Below are positions 52,071 to 60,115 of a stretch of DNA of 64,000 nucleotides, piece by piece (positions within the stretch are counted from its first letter, which is position 1; the number at the start of each line of letters is the position of its first letter). The position numbers and the translations under genes were made by a program. The stretch spans positions 1 to 64,000 of the forward strand of contig JBBJOI010000001.1 in NCBI GenBank assembly GCA_037721555.1. The letters are read 5' to 3'. The notes beneath the pieces are model-generated. The model worked only from the letters and a program-made list of their open reading frames with translations, searched no databases and was not told the origin of the DNA. This stretch comes from Gaiellasilicea sp037721555. GTDB lineage: Bacteria > Actinomycetota > Thermoleophilia > Gaiellales > Gaiellaceae.

Positions 52071-52525
52071 CCTACGAGCTGGGCCACACGACCGACCGCA
52101 AGTCGTCCTTCAAGTACGCCGCCGTTGCGCGCGTTTGGTTCTCGGACACCGACGCGCAAGGGATCGTCTACTACGGCCGGTACCTCCCCTACTTCGACCA
52201 CGCGCGCACCGAGTACCACCGCCACCTCGGTATCAGTGGCACCTGGATGGAGGGCCACGACTTCGTGATGCGAGCCTCGAGCGTCGAATACCACGCACCC
52301 GCTCGGTTCGACGACCTGCTCGAGATCTTCGTGCGGCTCGCGCGCATCGGCCGGACGAGCGCCACCTACGAGTGCGCCGCGTACCGACTCGAGGACGACG
52401 AGCTCACCGTCACCGCCACCCAGACGCTCGTCTTGGTCGACCTGCTGGAACGGCGAGCGACCGAGATCCCCGCCGCATACCGCGATGTCATCCGCCGCTT
52501 CGAGGGAGCTGATCTCCAGGCGTGA
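52067..52525 (+). CDS. 4HBT hotdog-fold acyl-CoA thioesterase
   Basis: 152 aa. The hotdog fold is seen in VARVWFSDTDAQGIVYYGRY with the catalytic Asp and the conserved Tyr-Gly, then a helix FDHARTEYHRHLG and the strand MRASSVEYHAPARFDD. It hydrolyses an acyl-CoA to acid and CoA. ATG 52067 overlaps the mutase stop and its own end overlaps the next gene (GTGA), so three genes are coupled. Substrate is not predictable. Confidence 0.88.
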   Translation: MTYELGHTTDRKSSFKYAAVARVWFSDTDAQGIVYYGRYLPYFDHARTEYHRHLGISGTWMEGHDFVMRASSVEYHAPARFDDLLEIFVRLARIGRTSATYECAAYRLEDDELTVTATQTLVLVDLLERRATEIPAAYRDVIRRFEGADLQA

Positions 52526-52857
52526 GCGATCCCGGGGGCGCTCTCGAGGCGATCGAGCGGGTCGTGAATCGGGGCGGCGAGGCCGACGACGTGCTGCGAG
52601 ACGTCGTTCAGGTGCTGCACGAGCGCGGGTTCTCGTACGCGGCGGTCAGCTTCGTCGAGGGCGACCGGCTCGTGCCCGGTCCGTCGGCGGGCCGCGAGGC
52701 CGACAGCATTGAGGCACCCGTCGTCTTCGGCGGTTCGCAAGTCGCCACATTCGAGCTGGCGACTGACGACGGCGAGCTCGTCCGCCGAATCGCGACGCTG
52801 ATCTCGCCGTACGCCCTCGTTGGCTGGGACACGGGCGGCGAGGCCTGGACGCCCTGA
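52522..52857 (+). CDS. GAF-like small protein
   Basis: 111 aa. A helix (ALEAIERVVNRGGEADDVLRD) followed by strands FSYAAVSFVEGDRLVPG and IEAPVVFGGSQVATFELAT resembles a truncated GAF domain, a small-ligand sensor fold. No ligand-binding cysteine or catalytic residue is visible. GTG 52522 overlaps the thioesterase stop, as the third coupled gene. The protein ends with GWDTGGEAWTP. Confidence 0.6.
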   Translation: MSDPGGALEAIERVVNRGGEADDVLRDVVQVLHERGFSYAAVSFVEGDRLVPGPSAGREADSIEAPVVFGGSQVATFELATDDGELVRRIATLISPYALVGWDTGGEAWTP

Positions 52858-52871
52858 AGTCTTGCGGGGCG

Positions 52872-52905
52872 CGCCCGTTCGAAGCCCCCCAGCCTCGAAC
52901 GGGCG
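52872..52905. terminator. Bidirectional terminator-like hairpin
   Basis: CGCCCGTTCGA (52872-52882) pairs exactly with TCGAACGGGCG (52895-52905) around a 12-nt loop, 14 bp after the GAF-like gene and between convergent genes. A second short stem, TCCCTCG/CGAGGGA at 53011-53026, lies just beyond the rel stop. The remaining part of this 180-bp gap shows nothing else. Confidence 0.55.
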
Positions 52906-53037
52906 TTGCAGCTCCCGCGTCCCCATCCCCCTTGCTTCTCTCTCGTTCTACGTCGAATCGGGCACGGCGTCTATCCCTCAGACGAGGTACCCCGCTGGTT
53001 TGAGGGACGATCCCTCGAACGAGGGAACTAGACGCCT

Positions 53038-55242
53038 CTAGTTGGGCGTCATTCGATAGGCGTCGAAGACCGCATCGAGGTTCCGCAGCGCGCCGAGCAG
53101 CGTGCGCAACTCCTTCACCTCGCCGATCTCCGCCGTGTACCAGTTGCGGGCCATGCCGTCTTCGACAACCCCGCCGTACGAGACGATGTTGGCGCCGTGC
53201 TCGGCGAACGTCCGCGCGACGTCCTCCAGCAGCCGTGGTCGGTCGAACGAGTCGACGGCGATCTGCACCCGAAAGCTCGCCGCGATGCTGCCGTCCCACT
53301 CGACCGGGGTGAAGCGCTCCGGGGTGCGCATCAGCGCTTTCACGTTGGGACAGTCCTCGCGGTGGATCGTGATCCCTCGTCCGAGGGAGATGTAGCCGAG
53401 GATAGGGTCTCCCGGGACGGGCGTACAGCATTTGGCCATGCGCGCGAGCACATCGTCGACCCCGTGCACCTTGATCCCGAGACTGTCGCTCGCCACGGTG
53501 GAGCGGGATCTCGGCGGCTTTAGCGAGACGACCGGCTCCTCCGCGACCTCCTCCGTCTTCAGGCGCTGGAGCACCTTGTTCACGATGTGGCCGGCCTGCA
53601 GCTTCCCCGAGCCGAGCGCGATGTAGAAGTCCTCCGCCTTCTTGAAGCCGGTCTCGCGAATCACCTGGGCGAGCACGGCCGAGCCCTGGAGCTTGCGATA
53701 GGGCAGGCTCTGGGCCTTCAGGGCGTTGTCCAGGAGCTCGCGACCCTTCGCCTCCGTCTCGCCTCGCGTCTCCCGCTGAAAGAACTGGCGGATCTTGTTG
53801 CGCGCGCGCGACGACGCGGCGAGGGACATCCAGTCGCGCGAAGGGCCGCGGCCCGTCTTGGAGGTCAGGATCTGAACGAAGTCGCCGCTCTTCAGGCGGT
53901 AGTGGAGCGGGACGATGCGGCCGTTGATCTTGGCGCCAACGGTCTTGTGTCCGACGTCCGTGTGGACTGCGTAGGCGAAGTCGATCGGGGTTGCTCCCGT
54001 GGGCAGCGTCTTCACCTCTCCCTTCGGGGTGAAGACGTACACCTCGTCGTCGAAGAGGTCTGTGCGGAACGTCTTCATGAACTCGCGCGGGTCGGCCTCG
54101 TCCTGCTGCCAGTCCATCAGCGACTTCACCCAGGTCAGCCAGTCGTCGTCCTGCTTGGCTCCCTTGCCGCGCTTGTAGACCCAGTGGGCGGCGATCCCGT
54201 ATTCCGCCTCCTCGTGCATCTCGCGGGTGCGTACCTGGATCTCGAGCGGGTTGCCCTCGGGCCCGATCACCGTCGTGTGCAGCGAGCGGTAGCGGTTGAA
54301 CTTCGGCATCGCGACGAAGTCCTTGAACCGGCCTGGCATCGGCTTCCAGAGGGAGTGGATGAGGCCGAGCGCGCCGTAGCAGTCGCGCGTTCCCTCGTCC
54401 CCGGAGCGCTCGACCGTGACGCGCATGGCCGTCAGGTCGTAGATCTCGTTGAACTCGCGGCCCTTCTTCGCCATCTTGTCGTAGATCGAGTAGAAGTGCT
54501 TCGCGCGCCCGGAGATGTCGACCGGGATGTCCACCTTCTCGAGCTCGGCGCGCAGAGTTGCGCTCGCCTTCGCGACCTGGGCCTCCCGGTCTGCCCGCCG
54601 GTCGGCGACCATCGCTCGGATCTCCGCGTACTTGCGTGGATGGAGGATCTCGAACGAAAGGTCCTCGAGCTCCCACTTGAGCGCGTGGATCCCGAGCCGG
54701 TGGGCTAGCGGCGCGTAGACCTCGAGCGTCTCCTTCGCCTTGCGCACCTGGGCCTGCTTGCCCTGGTACTCGATCGTGCGCATGTTGTGGAGCCGGTCCG
54801 CGAGCTTGATCAGGATGACCCGCACGTCCTGGGCCATCGCGACGATCATCTTCCGGTAGTTCTCCGCTTCGGCCTGCTCACGGCTCTGGAAGCTCGTCCG
54901 GGTCAGCTTCGTGACGCCCTCGACGAGCTGCGCGATCTCGCCGCCGAACTCGGCGCGCACGTCGTCGAGGTCGCGGTCGGTGTCCTCGACCACGTCGTGG
55001 AGAAGCGCGGCGGCAATCGACTGATCGTCGAGATGGAGCTCGGCGCAGATCTTCGCCGTCGACCAGGGATGGTGCACGAACGGCTCGCCGGACCGCCGAA
55101 CCTGGCCCTCGTGCGCTGCGGCCGCATACTGGAACGCGCGGGCGATCAGCTGCTTGTCGAGGCCGGGGAAGTACCCCTCGACCGCAGCGATCAGCTCGTC
55201 GACGAGGTCTTGGTGATGCCTCGAAACGTCAACGACAGCCAC
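53038..55242 (-). CDS. rel: (p)ppGpp synthetase/hydrolase
   Basis: 734 aa bifunctional RelA/SpoT-type stringent-response enzyme. The hydrolase HD domain shows VHHPWSTAK and ALLHDVVEDTD (about 45-90) and LADRLHNMRT; the synthetase domain (about 240-350) follows; then TGS (VYVFTPKGEVKTLPTGATPI, about 395-455), and a C-terminal ACT domain (about 660-725) after a ZFD/CC-type region with MAKCCTPVPGD. Both active sites look intact. The start is ATG 55242. apt, often a neighbour, is not present. Confidence 0.96.
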   Translation of the reverse strand: MAVVDVSRHHQDLVDELIAAVEGYFPGLDKQLIARAFQYAAAAHEGQVRRSGEPFVHHPWSTAKICAELHLDDQSIAAALLHDVVEDTDRDLDDVRAEFGGEIAQLVEGVTKLTRTSFQSREQAEAENYRKMIVAMAQDVRVILIKLADRLHNMRTIEYQGKQAQVRKAKETLEVYAPLAHRLGIHALKWELEDLSFEILHPRKYAEIRAMVADRRADREAQVAKASATLRAELEKVDIPVDISGRAKHFYSIYDKMAKKGREFNEIYDLTAMRVTVERSGDEGTRDCYGALGLIHSLWKPMPGRFKDFVAMPKFNRYRSLHTTVIGPEGNPLEIQVRTREMHEEAEYGIAAHWVYKRGKGAKQDDDWLTWVKSLMDWQQDEADPREFMKTFRTDLFDDEVYVFTPKGEVKTLPTGATPIDFAYAVHTDVGHKTVGAKINGRIVPLHYRLKSGDFVQILTSKTGRGPSRDWMSLAASSRARNKIRQFFQRETRGETEAKGRELLDNALKAQSLPYRKLQGSAVLAQVIRETGFKKAEDFYIALGSGKLQAGHIVNKVLQRLKTEEVAEEPVVSLKPPRSRSTVASDSLGIKVHGVDDVLARMAKCCTPVPGDPILGYISLGRGITIHREDCPNVKALMRTPERFTPVEWDGSIAASFRVQIAVDSFDRPRLLEDVARTFAEHGANIVSYGGVVEDGMARNWYTAEIGEVKELRTLLGALRNLDAVFDAYRMTPN

Positions 55243-55321
55243 CCTTTCAGTGTACTGAGCACCTCTGCGGGCGAAACCGCCCGGCAGGACTCTCGGTCTT
55301 GGTGGGGAACGGAGTCACGCA

Positions 55322-55453
55322 TTGTTCCGCCGCCGGAGACAAGTCAAGAAGGCGACCGAGCTGGCGCGGCTGCTCGTGGCGCTGGACGACGCGGCGCGCG
55401 AGCGTCGATCGTCGCTCCCCCGCCGGAACCGGCTCTCGATCGGCGCCCGCTAG
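55322..55453 (+). CDS. Possible small basic protein
   Basis: A 43-aa frame from TTG 55322 to TAG 55453, in the 302-bp gap between rel and recJ. It would read FRRRRQVKKATELARLLVAL followed by a basic tail. GGAG lies 8 nt upstream. Composition is Arg-rich. It may be a chance frame; the gap also holds the remnant at 55461-55544. Confidence 0.3.
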   Translation: MFRRRRQVKKATELARLLVALDDAARERRSSLPRRNRLSIGAR

Positions 55454-55460
55454 GCGCTAG

Positions 55461-55544
55461 AAACCTGCGCTCGTGCGGCTCGGGCTCCATGGTTTCTTCA
55501 GCGATACCGACGGACTGAAGCTCGAGATCGTCTACGTGCCGTAG
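55461..55544 (+). pseudogene. C-terminal fragment of a VOC/glyoxalase-like gene
   Basis: The last 27 codons before the recJ stop read HGFFSDTDGLKLEIVYVP and end with TAG 55542-55544. DxDGLKLEIVYVP is the typical C-terminal strand of VOC proteins with the metal-binding Glu. No start or upstream VOC module was found, so this is a remnant of a lost gene. Confidence 0.45.
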
Positions 55545-57434
55545 CTATGCGGCGGCGGCCATCGCCGGCTCTGCGAGGAGCAGCGCGCGGAAGGCTTCGG
55601 ACTCGTACAGCTGGCGCTGCACACCTTCGTCCAGCTCGAGCTCCTCGAAGACGCTGCGGGCATCGGGCGACCAGGCGCCTTCACCTGCCCGCCAGAGCTC
55701 CCCGAGGTCGGCTCGCAGCGCCTCGTACCCGTCGGGTGCCTCGAAGACGCGGCGGATGACGAGCTGCGGCGCCACGGTTCCGTTCCAGTGGTTCTCCTTC
55801 AGCCGACAGGCGAGGTCGTACCGCATCGGGCTCTGTCCGTTCGTTCGGCACAAGCGGTCGAGCTGGCCGCCGAGCCCGAACGCGATCGCGGAGCCCGCAT
55901 CCCGTCCACCCTGGCGGACACGGAACCGCAGGTGCTTGCCTTCGCCAACGAGCGACGGCGCGACCGGCTCGCAGCTCGGCACGAGCAGCGTGATCTCCGG
56001 ATTGCCGAGACCGAAGGGCGCGATCCGCTCGAGCTCGGTGGCAAGGTCGAGCGTGAGCGCGCGGCCGGGCACGACCGCGTCGATGTGCGTCGTCGGCACG
56101 AGGTCGTCGTCGACGAGCGTCAGGTCGGCCTGCGCAGCGAAGGCGCTCGCGAACGCCTCCAATCGGTCGTGCTCGATCGAAAGGCCGGCGGCGGCCCGGT
56201 GGCCGCCGAAGCGCAGCAGGTGTGCGGAGCAGGCGGCGAAAGCGCTGTGAAGGTCGAATGAGGTGACCGAGCGGCCGGAGCCTTTCCAACTGCTCTCTGC
56301 ACGCGTGATCATCACGACCGGCCGACCGAAGCGCTCGACGAGCCGCGACGCGACGATCCCGATCACGCCCTCGTGCCACTCCTCGTCCCAGAGGACGTAT
56401 CCCCGACGACGCCGCTTCGCCTCCGGCCACGACTCCACCTGTGCGACGGCCGCGCGCAGGATCCGCTCCTCGACGGCCTGCCGGTCGCGGTTCAGCGTCT
56501 CGAGCTCGTCCGCGAGACGCTTCGCCTCCTCCTCGCTCTCGGTCAGCAAGAGCTCGAGCGCGGCGTCCGGGCGTCCCAGCCGTCCCGCGGCGTTGATCCG
56601 AGGCGCGAGCCGAAACCCGACAGCCCCTGCGTCGACCGTCGCCGGGTCGACGGAGGCGCGTCGCATCAAGGCGCGCAGACCGGGCTTCTGGGTCCGCGCG
56701 AGGCCCCGGAGACCGGCGATCGCCAGCGAGCGGTTCTCGTCGAGCAGGGGGACGACGTCCGCGATCGTCGCGAGGGCGACGAGGTCGGCGTGCCGGGCGA
56801 GGGCAGGATGGTCGACTCCGAGCAGCGCCTGCGCAAGCTTGTACACGACGCCGGTGCCGCACAGTTCAGGAAACGGGTACTCGGATGGTCGCGTCGCGAC
56901 GAGCGGGCACGAGGGCAGCGTCTGCGCCGGACGGTGGTGGTCGGTCACGATCACCTCGAGACCGAGCGCCTTCGCCTCAGCGACCTCTTCGGCTGCGGTG
57001 ATCCCGCAATCGACGGTGAGCACGAGCCCGCAGCCCGCTTCGGCGAGCCGTGCGAGGGTTTGCCGCGAGACCCCGTAGCCTTCCTCGAAGCGGCTCGGAA
57101 GGTGCCACTCCACCTCCGCGCCGAGCACTCGCAGCGTCAGCACCGCAAGCGCCGTGGCGCAGATCCCGTCGACGTCGTAGTCGCCGTGCACGCAGATCCG
57201 CCGTCCCTCGGCGACGGCAGCGCGAATGCGCGCGACAGCCTCGGTCATGTCGCCCAGCAGGAACGGGTCGTGAGGCTCGCGCTCCCCCTCCAGGAATGCA
57301 CGAGCTTGGGCGGCGTCAGAGAGGCCGCGGCGCGCGAGGATGGAGGCCGTAACCTCGCTCACGCCGAGCTCGCGCGCAAGCGATTGCACCTCGGAGTAGG
57401 AGCATTGTCGGATCGTCCAGTTGCCGTCGAACAT
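55545..57434 (-). CDS. recJ: Single-stranded-DNA-specific exonuclease RecJ
   Basis: 629 aa. 5'-3' exonuclease of the DHH family. The DHH domain has HGDYDVDGICATA (about 78-90), DCGITAAEE and VTDHHRPAQ; the DHHA1 domain has FGGHRAAAGLS (about 395) and SGRSVTSFD; an OB fold follows (LRFRVRQGGRDAG). Its substrate is single-stranded DNA in recombination and base-excision repair. It ends 2 bp from the VOC remnant of the opposite strand and starts about 50 bp from the next minus-strand gene. Confidence 0.94.
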   Translation of the reverse strand: MFDGNWTIRQCSYSEVQSLARELGVSEVTASILARRGLSDAAQARAFLEGEREPHDPFLLGDMTEAVARIRAAVAEGRRICVHGDYDVDGICATALAVLTLRVLGAEVEWHLPSRFEEGYGVSRQTLARLAEAGCGLVLTVDCGITAAEEVAEAKALGLEVIVTDHHRPAQTLPSCPLVATRPSEYPFPELCGTGVVYKLAQALLGVDHPALARHADLVALATIADVVPLLDENRSLAIAGLRGLARTQKPGLRALMRRASVDPATVDAGAVGFRLAPRINAAGRLGRPDAALELLLTESEEEAKRLADELETLNRDRQAVEERILRAAVAQVESWPEAKRRRRGYVLWDEEWHEGVIGIVASRLVERFGRPVVMITRAESSWKGSGRSVTSFDLHSAFAACSAHLLRFGGHRAAAGLSIEHDRLEAFASAFAAQADLTLVDDDLVPTTHIDAVVPGRALTLDLATELERIAPFGLGNPEITLLVPSCEPVAPSLVGEGKHLRFRVRQGGRDAGSAIAFGLGGQLDRLCRTNGQSPMRYDLACRLKENHWNGTVAPQLVIRRVFEAPDGYEALRADLGELWRAGEGAWSPDARSVFEELELDEGVQRQLYESEAFRALLLAEPAMAAAA

Positions 57435-57483
57435 GGCTGACCGACGGTACGGACGGGATCGGACAGACCGGTAGCAGGCCTGA

Positions 57484-57702
57484 CTACGGCTCGTGCGTAC
57501 GACGCCGGCGCAACGACTCGGTCACGATCTTGACCCAGAGGAGGACGATGCCGGCGAGCGCCCCGAGGGCGAGCACCGCGATCGGCGTGTAGATCGCCAT
57601 CTCCCCGAGCGAGAACTTCGTCACCCACGTCCCGAGGAGCCAGATCGCGAGCACGACGACGATCATCACGACTATGAGGCGGCGCTGCGACGGCGCGAAC
57701 AT
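57484..57702 (-). CDS. Small two-helix membrane protein
   Basis: 72 aa with two hydrophobic helices (LIVVMIVVVLAIWLLGTWV, about 9-27; YTPIAVLALGALAGIVLLWV, about 38-57) and a basic C-terminus (RRRRTHEP). It is a likely inner-membrane protein without known family. ATG 57702 fits the first helix. It lies upstream of recJ on the same strand with a 49-bp gap. Confidence 0.65.
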   Translation of the reverse strand: MFAPSQRRLIVVMIVVVLAIWLLGTWVTKFSLGEMAIYTPIAVLALGALAGIVLLWVKIVTESLRRRRTHEP

Positions 57703-57726
57703 GGGGCCACGGTACCCTTCAACGGG

Positions 57727-58182
57727 ATGAGTGAGACGAACTACGCGTCCGGCAAGGATTACGTCGTCGAGTTCCTGGGCTCGAGCTTCGGGTTCAGCGC
57801 TGCGGACTTCGAGGAGCGGATCACCGCCTCCGCCGTGAAGCTCGGCCTGATCGGCTCGAACGACCTCGACGAGGACGAGACCGCCGATCTCGTCGAGCTC
57901 GCCGCGGACGGCAGGATCGTCGACGGGCGCAGCCAGCTCGGCCGGTACCTCGTGCGTCACTGGGAACGGGTGGGCCTGCTCGAGGGCGAGTCGCTCGTCT
58001 ACTGGTTGCGCAAACTCGTCTTTCGCGGCGCGTGGCTCGACCACCGTGTGAAGGAGGGCCTGCTCGAGATCGCGTGGGACGAGGAGCTGGCCGACTTCGG
58101 CTACGCGGAGCCGCGCGGCGGACGTGCGCTCCTCGAGCTCGCACCGGTGCCGTCGTGGCACGAGCTCCAGTTCAAACGCTGA
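57727..58182 (+). CDS. Hypothetical protein
   Basis: 151 aa, not recognised. It is acidic and mainly helical (FEERITASAVKLGLIG; LVYWLRKLVFRGAWLDHRVK), with no signal or membrane segment and no cysteine. ATG follows a weak AACGGG. The GNAT gene begins 1 nt after the stop, and the membrane protein follows by ATGA, so the three genes are one unit. Confidence 0.65.
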   Translation: MSETNYASGKDYVVEFLGSSFGFSAADFEERITASAVKLGLIGSNDLDEDETADLVELAADGRIVDGRSQLGRYLVRHWERVGLLEGESLVYWLRKLVFRGAWLDHRVKEGLLEIAWDEELADFGYAEPRGGRALLELAPVPSWHELQFKR

Positions 58183-58183
58183 G

Positions 58184-58717
58184 GTGCAGCCGAGCCTGAG
58201 CGACGGAACCGTCGTGCTCGACCGGCACTCCAACGACGACCTCGAGGCGCATCTAGCCGGTGAAGACGAGGAGCAAGCTCGGCGGTTCGGCTGGTACCCC
58301 CGGCGTTCGACACGGACGAGCGTCCGCCGCGCCTTCGACGGCTGGGCGGCGGATTGGAGCTCCAACGGCCCCAAACGCACGTTCGCTCTACGGGACGCCG
58401 ACTCCTGCGTTCTGGCCGGAGGCGTCCAGGTGCGGCTGCGCGAGAAAGGCGTCGCGCACCTCTCGTACTGGGTCTTTCCACCGTTCCGCGGCCGCGGATT
58501 CGCGACCCGCGGGCTTCGCCTCGTTAGCGCGTGGGCGCTGACCGACCTCGGCGTCGAGAGACTCGAGCTGTACATCGAACCGGCCAACGAGGCGTCGAGA
58601 GCAGTGGCTCGTGCAGCAGGGTTCGTCGAGAGAGGGGTCCTCAGGCAGCACGAGCGGATCGGAGCGACGTTGCGCGACATGATCCTCTGCTCGCGAGGGC
58701 TCGATCCGCCCCGATGA
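58184..58717 (+). CDS. GNAT-family N-acetyltransferase (RimJ-like)
   Basis: 177 aa. The acetyl-CoA loop is seen in WVFPPFRGRGFATRGLRLVS (about 93-112), and the C-terminal helix in EPANEASRAVARAAGFVERG, as in RimJ/RimL-type acetyltransferases. Substrate (ribosomal protein, antibiotic or metabolite) is unknown. GTG 58184 starts 1 nt after the previous stop. The end overlaps the membrane protein by ATGA. Confidence 0.85.
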   Translation: MQPSLSDGTVVLDRHSNDDLEAHLAGEDEEQARRFGWYPRRSTRTSVRRAFDGWAADWSSNGPKRTFALRDADSCVLAGGVQVRLREKGVAHLSYWVFPPFRGRGFATRGLRLVSAWALTDLGVERLELYIEPANEASRAVARAAGFVERGVLRQHERIGATLRDMILCSRGLDPPR

Positions 58718-59574
58718 ACCGTGCGCTCGCCATCGTCGGCTTCCTCGCGATTCTCCTCGCTGTCGACACTCAGGTCGACGCGCGACTCCAGCTTCTGCTC
58801 GGGGCGGCGGCCTGGATCGCGCTCTGGCTCGCGTGCCGGGGCGTGCCGCCGCTCCTGCGGGCGCAGGCGCTCGTAGTCGTGGTCGTCGCGACGTGCGCGG
58901 AGCTCCTCGGCTCGATCGTGTGGGGCGTCTACACCTACCGGCTCGAGAACCTGCCGAGCTTCGTGCCCCCGGCTCACGGGCTGGTCTATCTTGCGGGCGC
59001 AGCGATCGCGCGCGCCGCGGCGCCGCGGCCCAAGATGCTGGTCGGGATCGCGCTCGTGCTCGTGCTCACCTGGGGAGTCGCAGGAATCACGGTGCTGCCA
59101 CGCGAGGACACGGCCGGCGCGCTCGGCGCCGCCCTCCTCGCGATCTACCTCGTTCGCGGTCGTGCACCGCAGATCTACGCGGGCGTCTTCCTGGTCGTCG
59201 CCTGGCTGGAGCTCTACGGCACTGCGATCGGGACGTGGGAGTGGGCCCCGGTCGTGCCCGGAACGGAGGTCGCGAACGGCAATCCGCCGAGCGGTGTCGC
59301 GAGCGGCTACGTCTGGTTCGACATCGTCGCGCTTGCCGTCGCCCCGAGGCTCGTCGCGCTCGGGCAACGTCCCGGGAGCGTGCTCCGGCGGAACCCGTCA
59401 AGGGCAAGCAGCCGGGCCACGCCAGAGCGCCGGGTCGGTTCGGGCCGCGTCTATGGCTTAGAGCCACGGCCACGTCCCTCGCGGACGGTCGCGCACACAC
59501 CGGCGCGTTCCCAGACGCATTGCGAAGCAGCGAAGCCGCAACGGGACCGTGACGACACTGCGATGCTTGACTAA
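58714..59574 (+). CDS. Multispan membrane protein with unusual C-terminal tail
   Basis: 286 aa. Eight or so hydrophobic segments run from residue 5 to about 225 (e.g. LAIVGFLAILLAVD, ALVVVVVATCAELLG, MLVGIALVLVLTWGVAGI), with no known family. From about residue 230 the tail becomes Arg/Ser-rich and low-complexity. The stop codon TAA (59572-59574) touches the left arm of the inverted-repeat element at 59574-59751, so the present C-terminus may be abnormal. Its start overlaps the GNAT gene by ATGA. Confidence 0.7.
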   Translation: MNRALAIVGFLAILLAVDTQVDARLQLLLGAAAWIALWLACRGVPPLLRAQALVVVVVATCAELLGSIVWGVYTYRLENLPSFVPPAHGLVYLAGAAIARAAAPRPKMLVGIALVLVLTWGVAGITVLPREDTAGALGAALLAIYLVRGRAPQIYAGVFLVVAWLELYGTAIGTWEWAPVVPGTEVANGNPPSGVASGYVWFDIVALAVAPRLVALGQRPGSVLRRNPSRASSRATPERRVGSGRVYGLEPRPRPSRTVAHTPARSQTHCEAAKPQRDRDDTAMLD

Positions 59575-59751
59575 GAACTCGTTTCGGAGTGGCGCTTCGC
59601 CGGCGGGGTGTGCTGGATGGTGCGAGCGCAATGGGCCTCGCGTAGCTCGGCAGAGCCTCGATAGCAGCGCTCTCGAGGCGACCGAGGACGCGGCGATCGT
59701 GCCGCACAGCGCGCCCCGACGGCTCACCGCTTCATCTTGAAAACGAGTTCT
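59574..59751. mobile_element. 178-bp inverted-repeat-bounded element (MITE or IS remnant)
   Basis: AGAACTCGTTT at 59574-59584 is repeated in reverse complement at 59741-59751, 11 bp exact, with the homology extending one base if a T is skipped. The space between is short and contains no intact ORF. This could be a miniature element or the remnant of an IS whose transposase was lost. A clear target-site duplication was not found, so the mobile nature is inferred. It fills the gap between convergent genes together with the tandem duplication at 59745-59820. Confidence 0.45.
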
Positions 59752-59820
59752 AGGGCTGCTCGGATGGGAGCGAGAAACCGAAGAGTTCTAGGGCTGCTCG
59801 GATGGGAGCGAGAAACCGAA
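59745..59820. repeat. Exact 38-bp tandem duplication at the 3' end of a gene
   Basis: Positions 59745-59782 and 59783-59820 are identical. The unit holds the last codons and the stop of the hypothetical gene at 59788-60105, and its first copy overlaps the right arm of the inverted-repeat element. The duplication therefore joins element and gene. Confidence 0.95.
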
Positions 59821-60105
59821 ACGGCGCTCCGGCTCGGTGACGCCGATCGTGAGCTGGCGGATGGCGCCTAGGGGAACGATCAGCTCCTGCGGCTCGCCCA
59901 CCTCCCCGTGCGGGCAGAACGTGACGAAGCCGTAGCCGGGCTCAGGCGAGATCGACTTCAGCCGGTGCAGCGAACCGTCCGACAACTCGGCCTCGACCAT
60001 CGCCTCCACGCCGTGCTCTCGGGCGAACGCCTCGACCCGGCGGTGGATCCGCGTGACGAGGTCGTCGTGAGGGCCGTGGACGCCCGGTGTCCAGAGCTCC
60101 GGCAT
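59788..60105 (-). CDS. Hypothetical protein
   Basis: 105 aa, not recognised. A helical N-terminus (TRIHRRVEAFAREHGVEA) is followed by strands (SLHRLKSISPEPGYGFVTFC, PQELIVPLGAIRQLTIGV). No membrane segment. The last 10 residues and stop lie in the second copy of the 38-bp duplication. It begins 10 bp from the end of the HelD-like gene on the same strand and may follow it in one transcript. Confidence 0.65.
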   Translation of the reverse strand: MPELWTPGVHGPHDDLVTRIHRRVEAFAREHGVEAMVEAELSDGSLHRLKSISPEPGYGFVTFCPHGEVGEPQELIVPLGAIRQLTIGVTEPERRFGFSLPSEQP

Positions 60106-60115
60106 CCGCCTGACT

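Noticed and set aside
57703..59367. Long minus-strand frame extending the small membrane protein
   Set aside because: It is antisense to three plus-strand genes with family matches or clear membrane segments; only the last 72 codons are supported.
59458..59740. Possible transposase fragments in the 178-bp element
   Set aside because: Short frames on both strands show no transposase motif that could be recognised.
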